DNA of 64,000 bases. Origin: Amphibalanus amphitrite (Eukaryota; Arthropoda; Thecostraca; Balanomorpha; Balanidae). Made by a program: the position numbers and the translations under genes. Location of the stretch: NCBI RefSeq assembly GCF_019059575.1, contig NW_024881573.1:635001-699000 (forward strand), read 5' to 3'. Shown piece by piece: positions 41,429 to 52,134 of this stretch. Numbering within the stretch: the stretch's first letter is position 1; each line of letters starts with the position of its first letter. The notes beneath the pieces are model-generated. The model made no database searches. It was not told the origin of the DNA and saw only the letters and a program-made list of their open reading frames with translations.

Positions 41429-43015
41429 TTATTGTTGTTCTAAGAGAGAGTATTTGTTAGTCACACCACGGCGGGGCGAAGCCCAACTTGACGCACGGTT
41501 GTGGCCCATTGACACTCTGACAGGTGGACGTGACGTGCGTGTGCCTGAGGACTGTCTATCCTCTGCTGGGGGCTGGGGGCGGGGTCCTTTCGAGCGCTGG
41601 ACTTTTGTCCAGGCTGCCGTGGAGCGAGCAGCTCCGGTAGAGGGCTTTGGCTGTCGGCCGATCTCCTGGGAGACCTCGGGCTGTGAGTCGGGAGGGGAGG
41701 AAGGCATCGGGTCACCAAAAATGGTTTCGGTCGCGTCGCTGGTGTTTGTGGATGTGGTCGTCGACGCAGTCAAGGGCTTCAGACACTGCAGAGGGGGAAG
41801 TGCCGAGATCGGGTCCGTCTGTGTACTGCACGAAGTGGTCTGAGTAGTGGCGGCCTTGGCATAAGACCGACCAGGAGCCGGAGTGGCAGCCTCTGCCTCC
41901 ACGCGTCGGCGGGCGTCGGGATAAGAGCAGCCGGACTTAGCCTTGATTTCGCAGATGCGTTTTTCTTTCTGCCACGTGGGGCACTGTGAGGAGGAGACAG
42001 AGTGATCTGTGCTACCACAGCTCAGGCATGAAACTGGCTTAGTGCATTCGGAGTTCTCATGAGGAGCCTCACCACATCTCTGACAGCGAGCAGCCTGGCG
42101 ACAAGTGGAGCTGCCATGTCCGAACCGTTGGCACTTGAAACACCGGAGTGGATTTGGGATGAACACTCTGACATCTTTTTTGAGCCAACCGATTGCTATC
42201 TTTTCGGGCAGGGTCGTGGTCTCAAAGGTGAGGACGAGCAGGCTAGTGTCCCGTCGCTGGCCATCGCGGAATGTCGTCAGGCGTCGGATGTGTGACACAC
42301 CCTCTCCCCTCAACTCGGACATGATCTCAGCTTCGGACATGTGACGGAGTTCGGGGGCGAAAATCGTGCCTTTGGAAGAGTTACGAGCCTGGTGGAGCGA
42401 AACAGTCACCTTCTTGCCACAGAACTCAGTCGTCTTCAGGAGAGCCTTTGTGTCTTTCCGATTGTGCGTTTTGATGACTAGCGTGCCGTTTGCTGGAGCC
42501 TCGATGTCTGAGCCATACTGTCCACAGATAGCAGCGATCTGCTTCTGGGGCCAGAAAATGTTAATCTTCCTGAACGAGAAGTCACTATCGAGAGCCTTCA
42601 CAACCAGAAACGAGCCGTCGAGAGACAAGTACGGTTCGAGTGGAGAGCGATCGACAGAAGCACAGGCAGGTGCGTTGGCCAAGTTCGTGCGCGGGTCAGA
42701 GCTCCGGGAGTGGTCGGTGGACGGGCGAGGGTCATGGCTCCGGGCGAGGTCGGTAGACGAGCGAGGGTCAGAGTGCCGGGCGGGGTCAGAGGTCAGGTCA
42801 GCGGTCAGGGCGTGGTCAGTGGACGAGCGAGGGTCGGTACCGGGTAGATCAGTCGAAGGGTGGGTAGAGGAGGGAGGGTTGACGGACGGGCGGGAGTCGG
42901 TATCCATGGCAGAGGGAGGAGTAGGGTCAGGGGTAGGATCCGGAACTGGAGGGGAGTCGGAGTCAGAGTCGGTATAGGAATCGGATAGCGCGCGCTGACG
43001 GCGCCGCTTCCCCAT
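41429..43015 (-). CDS. LINE ORF1: Gag-like RNA-binding protein with three CCHC knuckles
   Basis: Open frame from 43165; ATG at 43015 (MGKRRRQRALSDSYTDSDSD) is preferred because it starts a basic then acidic head with no earlier conserved sequence, giving about 528 residues. A Ser/Pro/Asp-rich spacer with repeated DPRSSTD units spans about residues 20-120. Next is an RRM-like stretch (INIFWPQKQIAAICGQYG ... TLVIKTHNRKDTKALL), then CFKCQRFGHGSSTC, CQRCGEAPHENSEC and CLSCGSTDHSVSSSQC. The tail is basic/Pro-rich and ends NKYSLLEQQ. The last ~29 nt overlap the open ORF2 frame. Confidence 0.9.
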   Translation of the reverse strand: MGKRRRQRALSDSYTDSDSDSPPVPDPTPDPTPPSAMDTDSRPSVNPPSSTHPSTDLPGTDPRSSTDHALTADLTSDPARHSDPRSSTDLARSHDPRPSTDHSRSSDPRTNLANAPACASVDRSPLEPYLSLDGSFLVVKALDSDFSFRKINIFWPQKQIAAICGQYGSDIEAPANGTLVIKTHNRKDTKALLKTTEFCGKKVTVSLHQARNSSKGTIFAPELRHMSEAEIMSELRGEGVSHIRRLTTFRDGQRRDTSLLVLTFETTTLPEKIAIGWLKKDVRVFIPNPLRCFKCQRFGHGSSTCRQAARCQRCGEAPHENSECTKPVSCLSCGSTDHSVSSSQCPTWQKEKRICEIKAKSGCSYPDARRRVEAEAATPAPGRSYAKAATTQTTSCSTQTDPISALPPLQCLKPLTASTTTSTNTSDATETIFGDPMPSSPPDSQPEVSQEIGRQPKPSTGAARSTAAWTKVQRSKGPRPQPPAEDRQSSGTRTSRPPVRVSMGHNRASSWASPRRGVTNKYSLLEQQ

Positions 43016-43188
43016 GATGGGGCAAACGGGGTGCGGTTGTGGACAGTGATGGGTCAGGGATTGGGACGATTGGAAAAAACTGGTGGGAAGTGGGTGGGTA
43101 AGTGCAGGAGAAGCTCTCAAAACAAACCCGTGAAATGCCAACTGCCGGAGCAAGTTAACGATCACCTTAGCCTGTGACTTTCGGAACG

Positions 43189-43508
43189 TTTGTTTGTTTG
43201 TTTTGTTGGGTTAGGCCCTTTCGGTCGACAAGACCATTGCAGAGCCGGAAGGATGATAGGAATTAGGGGGAGACAGTGGTCTGGGCAGGCACCCTAGTGA
43301 GTCGCCGGGGTTGAGCCCGTCCAGAGGACAGGCCAACCAGCCCCAAGGCACTCACTGCACCCGGCTACGGGGTGCGCTCCCTCGGGAGCAGCGGTGCCAC
43401 TCCAAGGGAGCAGCCCGCATGAGATAAAGTTGCCTGTCCAGCCCGGAAGGGGATTGCGGCGTGGAGGAGAAGGATTTCAGTATCCTGAGGATAGAAGCAC
43501 GGAACGGT
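43189..43508 (-). mobile_element. SINE copy 2
   Basis: Same unit as 37231-37549, about 95 percent alike by eye. Flanked by GACTTTCGGAACG (43176-43188) and GAATTTCGGAACG (43509-43521). It abuts the LINE 5' end. Confidence 0.85.
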
Positions 43509-43521
43509 GAATTTCGGAACG

Positions 43522-46500
43522 AGAATCTCAGACTATATTTATAACCGGGTGAGGAGTTACTCTCTCCGTTCGACGCTCTGCGGTGCCCTGTAGTGAGCAC
43601 GACCAACGTACGACACTGTAATCAGTCTAGATATCATCGTGACATAGTTGGCCACTCTACGCTATGCACGCTTTTGCCTTAGCTCCAAACATGCACCAGC
43701 CATTCGTGAAAAACAGGTCCCGATTTGACCAACTGTAGTTTGCGCCATCTATCGGTAGGATTTGAAGCTCTACCTTCGGCCTACCCATATTATCCTTCGA
43801 TACGGCGCACACAAAGCACTTTTATAAAAACGAATGATACCGTGACAAAGAGCGTCCTCAATAGCCCCGGTGAGACCAATAAACTTTCGCCATTTACGCG
43901 TCCCGAAAGAAATATAGCCGATCACAGCGCGGAGACGGCGCCCGGTAGATGGCAGGCCCGTCGATGTTTTTCAGCAGCGAGCCGCGTCTGTCCGCGGCCA
44001 GGCGTCTGTCTGCGACTAGCTCTGCCCTCCGCCGCTAGATGGCAAATGTCAGATTTGTCGCTCATGAGTATTGAAAACCAAATAAACGCGAATAACTTGA
44101 ATGAGAATGATAAAAGAGCTAGAATTTTACGGAGATTGTTGAGACACACGCTATGGAACCGCAATGGAACTATCAGTATTCACTATTTCGGTCAGCATTT
44201 TGTGCAAACGATCGTTATATTGGTACGATCTTGAAACGTCCAAGTTGATTAGTCTTCTAAATAAGTTATTTATAAGGAACGCCTGCAAGCTAACATTCAG
44301 GCCAGGTAACATGCTGTCGACGGTGCGTGATTAACATTATTGCGGCCACCAGCCGTCCGTGCGGCTTACGATGGAATCATCTTTCTTGGGTATTTCGCCG
44401 GCCGCCGGCAGCGCATATTCTCAGTTTCCGTAATATTTTCAAGTGATTCAAATGCAATCATCAGAACAACTTTTTCCTGGCCACCGGCAGTGCATGATCA
44501 ACTCATGTGATGCATTTGCAATATCTCCCAGCGATCAGAGTACGGCACCACCGTTATATTTTCAAGTGAATCACGACTTTTGCACAAATACCAAGGATGC
44601 AATGTTATGATATATTCTGACCCCCCCCCCCTCCCTGAACATGTCAGCAAGATGAGATCTCAAGTAGGTACGTGAGTATTTTGCCAAGCTGGCCGACGGC
44701 CGGAACGCTTGACAGGTGCCGCCAACTGGCTGCAGCATCTCATGCCACCTAGCGGCCGGCTCCAGCGGCCAGGCCACAGAAACGGCGAAACGGCAGACAA
44801 CCGCCGTGACGTCACTGGTGGCCGGCAGTTCATATGACGTCACTGGCGGCTGACAGCATTTCGTTGTTACTTATATCTCAGCTTCTTAGCTGTCAGATCG
44901 ACACCGGACAAGCGCCAATCGATCACTTGAAAGTACCAAGTGCTTTTGCGAGCACCAAGCAAGTACCAAGTACTTTTGCAGTACCAAGCAAGTACCACTT
45001 TTGCAAGTACCGAGTACTTTGGCAAATACTAAGCAAGTACCAAGTACTTTTGCAAGTACCAAGCAACTACCAAGTACTTTCCCAAGTATCAAGCAAATAC
45101 CGAGTACCTACTTTTGCAGCCTGAACAGGTTATTCGCGAATATCTCAGCTTCTAGAAAGCCGATCGACACGGGACAGACACGATTCGATCCCAAATTTTA
45201 TTCCTCATCATTTTATGCGCAAACCATATCAGACCTATGCGTAGCGATAGCGAGCAAAGATCCACTAGTTTATCTCCATTTGTGCAAAATTACTTAACTT
45301 ATCACATTCTTTGACTAGGTATTGCTTCAGAAAGACATAATAAGATTGTGTGAAACAAGAAAAGATTATCAGGCAATAGAGTTGATATATGAGTAGATGA
45401 AGTCCAGATTGTAGACTTGAGTTTGGTAGGTTGTAGGAGTTAGGTTGTAGGTTTTAGGCTGGTGGGTTCATAGGTAGTATATTGGTAGGTTGAAAGCTTT
45501 GAGTTAGAAGGTAAGGTTAGGTCAGGTTAGATGTTCAAAATCTTCACTGGACTTCATCTTCACATTTACCACAGAGTTGACACTTGACAAGCTGTGCCAG
45601 CCAATCTAGCAACTAAGTATTCCGCACTAGCACGCACATAGGCTGGAAATGTGCACAATCACACGAAAAAAGGCTGCAAGTTTGGGAACTCTGCACTTAT
45701 ATGGAAACTACACTAATATTCAATGATGTCTCATTTGCCTTCTGAAAATTTCTTAGATAGCATTGCATCAACACTCAACAGTGTCAGCTCATATCACAGC
45801 ACAGCCATTCGGCATCGCATTTACAACATCATGGCACGCATTGTGCACTGATCCACACAAAATTCACACCACAATTAATCTGCACTGCATTGTGCATTGG
45901 CTAAGTGCCTCTGCCTGCACATACATCTTGCTGAACTGCCATTCTTAGCAATATAATGTTGCAGCCACAGGCATTGTAAGCATCAGAAGAGAGGCTGATG
46001 TTCTGGAGATTAACGGAGCAGGTTTGAACATGCTTGCAAATCTGATGTTATTCATAGGTCTAAGCCTGACTTCGAGGAAATTTGAAGAATAATTTGAAAC
46101 CAGTTGCAATACTGTTATTCCAGCCGTTTCAGTTTCACTTTTCAGCGAGGTTCAGGTTGTGCAGGGCCATAACAAGGCCTTCTTCACTTCAAATAATAAT
46201 TGCCATTGCAAATCAGAGGCAGAACTGAATACCACAATTATTGAAGAAAATTCTAAAAGTGAAAATCACTGCGACGAAAAAGTACTGACGGCAGGAGACG
46301 CGATTTCAATAATAAAAATAGCACATATCACCCAAAGCTACCTATACTGTAATTTGTTTACCTCGGCCACCGAAAACACGTGTTTTTTCCGACCGACTGC
46401 ATTCGCCGACTCGCGGCCCCAGATGACGTAATCAACGAATAATTGGCCAATAGAGATAAAAAAAATGATTGTTGGAACAATATAAGAAAAACAAGGTTAC

Positions 46501-46721
46501 ACAATATAATTTTGTTATTTAATAATGTCAAAAATTCGTCTAAATGACCTTAAATGGGGACTTTTTACTCTATGACGTCATGTGTGCCAACAGTTTTCAA
46601 GAGGAAGTATAACAGTGGAAAAAACCTACCTCTATTTGTAACTTGTTCGCCATTTCTGTCGACATTTGACTGCTACCATATACCAAACTCTGACTGTACC
46701 CGGTGTTCTATATACTCTGGG
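43522..46721. other. Intergenic with minisatellite; no gene recognised
   Basis: No domain-bearing ORF. At 44640-44830 the sequence is GC-rich with GCCGGC and CGGCCA phrases. At 45430-45530 there are loose GGTTGTAGG/GGTTAGGT repeats. At 44870-44925 and 45140-45190 a phrase (ATATCTCAGCTTCT ... CGATCGACAC) flanks the minisatellite as a direct repeat. Confidence 0.4.
44925..45115. repeat. Minisatellite of AAGTACCAAGTACTTTTGC units
   Basis: Imperfect tandem of about 28-32-bp units built from CAAGTACCAAGTACTTTTGC and CAAGCAAGTAC, about six copies, internally palindromic at AAGTACTT. Confidence 0.8.
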
Positions 46722-48870
46722 CAGTAATTTACTCGGGAGATGACTAGAGCTGTGACAATGGTTTTGATGACCCCATCGGGAAGACAGTGCCGCACATGGG
46801 AGAGGCCGATGAGCAGGCCCATACACCTCCGGCTGAGCTCGGATGCATGGGCTTCCCAGGTCAGACAGCTGTCAAAGACCACGCCGAGGTTTCCTGCCTG
46901 CGCACATGGTTCCAGCTCCGCGTCACGAAACGATACGACAACTGGGGGCAAGTGTTTTAGATTTTGACGGCTGCCGAATATCATGAGTTGCGTTTTGCTC
47001 GCGTTAACCTTCAGGGCGTTTGAGTGGAACCATTTGTTCAGTGCTTCTAGTGAGGCCTCCATGCGCGATATAAGGCCACTTACATTGTTTTTTGGACCAC
47101 TCACTAGAAGCTGGGTATCATATGCATATTGGAAAACGCATGCATCATCGTCGTGAAGCGCCAAATCGTTTGAGAAAATCGTGAATAAAAGAGGACCCAG
47201 GGCCGAGCCTTGAAACACGCCCATACAGTGTTGCCGTCCTGGTACTATAGTACCAGATCTGGTACGTTTTCGACCTTTCTGGTACCTAGGTACGCCTAAA
47301 CGAAATCTGGTACTTTTTCGCCGAAATGCATTTTTTGGCATTTTAATATCTCTTTCCATCTAAAAAACACTTAGTCAGGAGGGATGGTGTTTCTAACTTT
47401 CTCATCATAATGTCTCATGCATCGGATTCGGAATTATTGATACATATTCCTGTTGTGTGCGCTATAGTAAACAAGTGGAAAATTCGCGTTCCACGCCGGC
47501 TGCCAAGGACGGTCCGCCGGCTACAGGCTGACCGCTGAGGCAGTTGTTGTGTCCATGAAGGCAATATAAGAGGTTGTGTCGTGAGTTGGGAATTGACCGG
47601 GCCCAAATGCAACGATTTGTGGTACGGCTCGTAAGCTGAGATACCAATAACCAATAGTTGGGAATTGTAGTTGCATTGTGAACAGTGAAATGTGAGTTCC
47701 GTCGACGGTCGAAGGGCTAAGGAAAGAGGCTAGTTTGAATCACTGTCCCAAAATTGTGCGATTTCGTTGGAAAACTAAATCAAAATGACACCCAGCAATA
47801 ATTTTCCATTCTCACTGGCATATTACTGTGGCAATTTTCGGATTCTGGGTGCAAGCTAGGATCCTGGGTGCAATCGCCAGTCTCAACTGCAGTGCCCCCT
47901 CTCGAAGGCAGGATTTCGATTTCTCTATTTTTAGGCCAATTTTAAGTACCTAGGTATAGGACAATTTGGGAGCTTTCAGAAGAGCGCCTTTCTGCCTTTC
48001 AAGGGGCGACGCGGCGAGACGAATGGGTCGAACTACTGGGTCAAATGAGTCAAAAAATAACTTGCTGGCATGAACATACGGCATACCGAAATTTTGGCTA
48101 TTTTTAAGTACTGAATTGATAACAATTTGACCTACTACGATCTGGTACGGTACGCAGCCAGAAACAGCCAATCTGGTACGATTTGGATGCGATCCTGGTA
48201 CGCTGTAAAATCTGGCCGCGGCAACACTGCGCCCATAGTGTTAGGGAGTGGTCGTGACAGTACCCTGCGCTGGAGTCCATCGGTCATTGAAACGCTTTGT
48301 GTGTGACCTTTTAGATATGCTTTAAACCAAGGAGTTTCGATGCCGTACAGTGCGAGTTTGTCGAGAAGGAGTTTATGATCTATGACATCGAAACATTTGC
48401 TGAGATCGATAAGGCATAGGAAAGATATTTCTCCCCTGTCCGTGGCCGCTAGGATGCGGTCGGTGACGGACAAAAGTGCTGTTTCAGTTGAATGCTGGGG
48501 TCGGAAGCCATGCTGACTAGATGCCAAAAGGTAATTTTGAGAGAGATAGTGTTGTAGCTGCTGCTGGATGACTCGTTCAACAACTTTCATGATAACTGGT
48601 ACTAGAGAAATGGGTCGAAAGTTGCTGGGGTCAGATGGGTTTCCGGATTTGAAAATGGGATGGACTATGGAATGCTTCCACTGGTCGGGGATGTCAGATT
48701 TCGAGATGCAGGTGTTTACGATGTGCTGTATGACGCTGCCAATAGCCAAGAAACTGGTTTTTAGCATGCGGATGCACACACCGTCCGCTCCGCAGGCGGC
48801 TGAGTTCCTCATTCTGAAAACCGTGCATTCGAGCTCACCGAGAGAGATAGGCCTCGGCTGAATTTCAGGT
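46722..48870 (-). pseudogene. L2/CR1-type LINE reverse transcriptase, split by a hAT element
   Basis: Reverse frame 48870 to 48238 gives the RT front (ADGVCIRML, PDQWKHSIVHPIFKSG, NFRPISLVPVIMKVVER, QHGFRPQHSTETALL, LIDLSKCFDVIDH). It is interrupted at LPNTMG. Removing 47226-48229 and one duplication restores MGVFQGSALGPLLF in frame, then QYAYDTQLL, LNASKTQ-like and NLGVVFDSCLTWEAH. The catalytic motif reads YAYD instead of YADD, so one essential Asp is lost. Both 5' and 3' ends are truncated (last match VNYC at about 46725). Confidence 0.88.
47226..48229. mobile_element. Non-autonomous hAT element in LINE RT
   Basis: 11-bp inverted ends CAGTGTTGCCG; 8-bp duplication CGCCCATA at 47218-47225 and 48230-48237. 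Near both ends CTGGTAC recurs (about four times left, three right) in the same orientation, resembling transposase-binding repeats. No transposase ORF. Confidence 0.92.
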
Positions 48871-48971
48871 TTAGTTACGGAGTAGATCGTAACTTTTTAT
48901 ACTCTACGAAGCGCCGTAAAACCTGTGTGTACTGAAAATTGTGTACTGAAAATTGTGTACTGAAAATTGAG

Positions 48972-49957
48972 TTTCAGTACACTGGAACTTTAATCGCTTT
49001 CATTATTGTCACCATTCTTCTGCATTTCGTGCTGAGATCCGGCACTATTTTCATTCATGTATGACGTCATACCTAGATTTTCCAAATATTTACGAAGTAG
49101 GTCACGGCCTTTATGCAGCAGGTTTTACGTGGGTTTTACGGCGTTTCGTAGAGTATGGCCGTTTCGTAAAAAAGTTACGATCTACTCCGGTGGAGTAAAT
49201 CTTATAATAGCGCTCAGAGCGCTATTGCATAAACATAGCGCTCAGAGCGCTATTGCATAAACATAAGATCTACTCCACCGGAGTATATCGTAACTTTTTT
49301 ACGAAACAGCCATACTCTACGAAGCGCCGTAAAAGCTGTTGCATAAAGGCCGTGAGCTACTTCGTAAATATTTGGAAAATCTAGGTATGACGTCATACAT
49401 GGATGAAAATAGTGCCGGATCTCAGCACGAAATGCAGAAGAATGGTGACAATAATGAAAGCGATTAAAGGGACCCTCCCACCTTCAAAAAAGTTAATGAA
49501 TTGGCATGAAAGTGATGTCGCTCGGTTCAGAAAGAGCAAAAACGAATATCTACCAAATTTCATCGAAAAATATTCACCGGTTTTCAAGATATCAGACTTT
49601 TACTTTTGTTTAGTTTTTGGGATCTCCGCTGTTCCTAGCGACTTTATTTGAAAGTGCGGCATTTGTTGCGCGCAAAGCAGCATATACCACCACGTGCTAC
49701 GAAACGTTTTAGTCAAACATTTAAAAATCGTTAGATATTTGCGCTGACGTCACACATTCAGAGGGGTATTCCTATGCATTAGCCCCTCTGAATCAAAATG
49801 CTGCAATTTTGAAATTCAATATTTCCGATTTAAGGCATTTCTCAATGTTGTCAGTGCCGAAACCGGTAATTGTGAGCCAGGGACCCCATTTTGGCTATAT
49901 CAACTCAAATCTAATGTTAAGGTGGGAGGGTCCCTTTAAAGTTCCAGTGTACTGAAA
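48972..49957. mobile_element. Large palindromic MITE interrupted by a TTAA element
   Basis: The left arm from 48972 (TTTCAGTACACTGGAACTTT) pairs with a right arm ending at 49957 once 49468-49935 plus one TTAA is removed; each arm is about 230-250 bp with few differences. The centre holds two tandem copies of AGCGCTCAGAGCGCTATTGC. A partial third copy of the arm lies at 48878-48935, followed by three GTGTACTGAAAATT units. Confidence 0.8.
49468..49935. mobile_element. Kolobok-like MITE, TTAA target, 468 bp
   Basis: 17-bp perfect inverted ends AGGGACCCTCCCACCTT, flanked by TTAA (49464-49467, 49936-49939). The undisturbed left arm of the host palindrome shows the empty site. AGGG ends with TTAA differ from the CCC-ended TTAA family elsewhere in the window. 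Confidence 0.85.
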
Positions 49958-50908
49958 ATTGAAATGTGTGAATCACGTTGCCTGGATAAGTGGTTCAAAT
50001 CAGCTCGAATTGATAGCGACTTTAGAGAACATTTCGTACTTCTCAATATTCATGCGCCGTCTCACATCAAGCGTCGGTCGGCTTGGTAAACAACATCGAT
50101 CGAGGCATCTTGGGAGTGTGGGATATTCTAAGATCATAGACAATTTGCCATCACTATGGGTTTCAGTCGATATTCTACATAAATTTGCATAGAACTGAGT
50201 GCACTGCATCCGTCTAGAATATCTCAGCTGCTACTGCTGCTACTGCTACTGCTGCTACTGCCACCTTTCGCCAATTAAGTAAGCTGAGATTTGTACACTC
50301 GCCGTCCGGTGGTTCCTAGGTATAGGACACGAAAGTAAACAACATTCCAAAGAAGAATTTCAAGACAAGTGTCCAGTTTCGCTTGCAAGATCCAGCAAGA
50401 TCATCATTTGGTGGCTGAAAATGAAGAATTAAGATAACCAGGGCCCAGAAACAAATAAGTTTTCTATTATAGCGAATGGTTAGTGAACAATTGTGGGTTC
50501 ATTGGCGGCGACAGTTCATTGCACACTGCTCACTGCTCAGCCCTTTCAGACCAATCGTGAGCTTTTTCAATAGTTAATGGTTAAAGCTAATGCCGCTACA
50601 ATTCCTGAACTATATTTTCTTTTGGTGTACCTATTTTGAATTTGGCATCGTGTTCATTAGCCTCAATTACACGCGACATTCCAATGTTCTGTCGCTTTTT
50701 TCTCCACCATTATCTACAATTACGCAGGTACGTTGAAATTCCATATCATATTGATATGGTGTGTAATCAGTAGAATCATCTAAATATCCACAAAAGTACG
50801 TTTAATTATATATTTGCAAGCAACAAGCCTTCGCGCGTTGAATTAGTAGGCACAAAACAGAATGCATAAGCTATTAAGATACGATACACCTATTCGTCTG
50901 TGGGCTTG
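49958..50908. other. Intergenic; (CTGCTA)n microsatellite at 50226-50265
   Basis: No gene seen. CTGCTACTGCTGCTACTGCT repeats at 50226-50265. The remainder is AT-rich without recognisable features. Confidence 0.45.
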
Positions 50909-51938
50909 TGTTCGGAACACGCATTCTCGGGTAAACACCACGGCTCAGTTAACTAATGTATTAATCTATGCACATCGGCTCATTACACGCTAGTACACTG
51001 ACTGCCCATCAGGCCGGACCAACTGTCCGCCAGCTCATCCCCGAGCTCCCCTTGGCGAGCCAACCGCTCAGCCCCGAGCCCCTCTCGCCGAGCAACCCGC
51101 TCAGCGACTGCCGCCGCCAGCGATGCACCGCCTCAGGGGGTGTCGAAGTCTAGTAGGAAAATCTGGCAAATTCCCTGCGTGACGTCACGTCGGGGATGAC
51201 CGACGGCACCTTGCACTGAAAGATACGGCAGAACGGCTATTTTTGAAAAATGATTAAAAATACTTTTGTGCTGTTATGACGCATAAAACGCTTATCAGCA
51301 TGTTCCTCATCATGTGATAAAGGCATATCCGTGGTCGAAAATAGCTGAGCCCCTCCCAATTTCCAACCACCGACCTCATAAGCAAAGGATGTAAGCGTAA
51401 TCCTTAAGGGCGACTTTCCTATACATATCCGTACATATGCGTCCTTATGGAAATCGGTAGTGTGGCGATTGGCGACGCGCGCGACATCTGTGTGGCGACC
51501 AAGTGGCGACTGTGGCGACACCTGGTGGCTGCTTTTCTGCTGTATGTAGGCATTGGGGTTTTGCCAGATGTGGTTCCTACTGCTACACCACTATGTTGAC
51601 CCAATACTAGAAAAGTTATTTTGCTAGTAAAAGGCAAGCAAATTGAAAGTTGATTTATAAAATTGCCTATAAATGATTACGAGATAATAATAAAGAAATT
51701 TTGATTGAATAATTATTTAAATAATCAACCGTGAAACTATATTCTGGTAGGTTTAGTAGAAATAAGTCCGTGCAACCTTGTATTTAGGGCCTTGCACCGC
51801 CTTATATAGGGGGGCTGGGCGCCCGTCGACCAATCAGCGGCCGCCACGTCACATACGTCACCAGCCGGCAGGGACTGCAGGCTGCAGCGCCGGCGCACGC
51901 TGCCGGCGGCCGATACGAACGGCCGCCGCTCCCCAACA
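50909..51938 (-). repeat. 3' LTR of Gypsy-B, split by a hAT-like element
   Basis: Pieces 50909-51133 and 51803-51938 make one 361-bp LTR. On the reverse strand a TATA-like CCTATATAAGG lies at about 51801-51811, immediately next to the insertion. Confidence 0.88.
51134..51794. mobile_element. hAT-like MITE in 3' LTR of Gypsy-B
   Basis: 8-bp duplication CACCGCCT (51126-51133, 51795-51802). Ends CAGGGGGTG and, reversed, CAAGGCCCT are only loosely inverted. The empty site is visible in the other LTR. No transposase ORF. A short GTGGCGAC-rich run lies at 51470-51530. Confidence 0.75.
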
Positions 51939-51952
51939 CACACCCCCCTACA
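51939..51952 (-). promoter_or_regulatory. Polypurine tract of Gypsy-B
   Basis: Reverse strand TAGGGGGGTGTG directly before the 3' LTR. Confidence 0.7.
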
Positions 51953-52134
51953 CAAGAGAGGTGTACGACAACTCACATTTTACAAGTATGTACAACATTT
52001 AACAAAAACATATACTACAATCACTACAACGACATGACCCGCGTACACACACACACAAAGGAAACTTTAAACACGTTCTCGAGCGCACAATGATCGGGTC
52101 CACCGAACGCTTCGGTGTCTACAATCTCCGCAGC

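Larger units (their letters stand above)
37562..43175 (-). mobile_element. Full-length I/Jockey-type LINE with two ORFs
   Basis: Reverse-strand non-LTR retrotransposon, 5.6 kb. The 5' end is next to GACTTTCGGAAC at 43176-43187. ORF1 (zinc knuckles) and ORF2 (endonuclease, RT, RNase H) follow. The short 3' UTR ends in an A-rich tail at 37562-37585 against the second GACTTTCGGAAC (37550-37561), which serves as target duplication. Both ORFs are open and key catalytic residues are present, so this copy may be active. Confidence 0.92.

Noticed and set aside
45430-45530. Telomere-like TTAGG run
   Set aside because: GGTTAGGT and GGTTGTAGG phrases are irregular with no true tandem of TTAGG; low-complexity sequence is enough to explain it.
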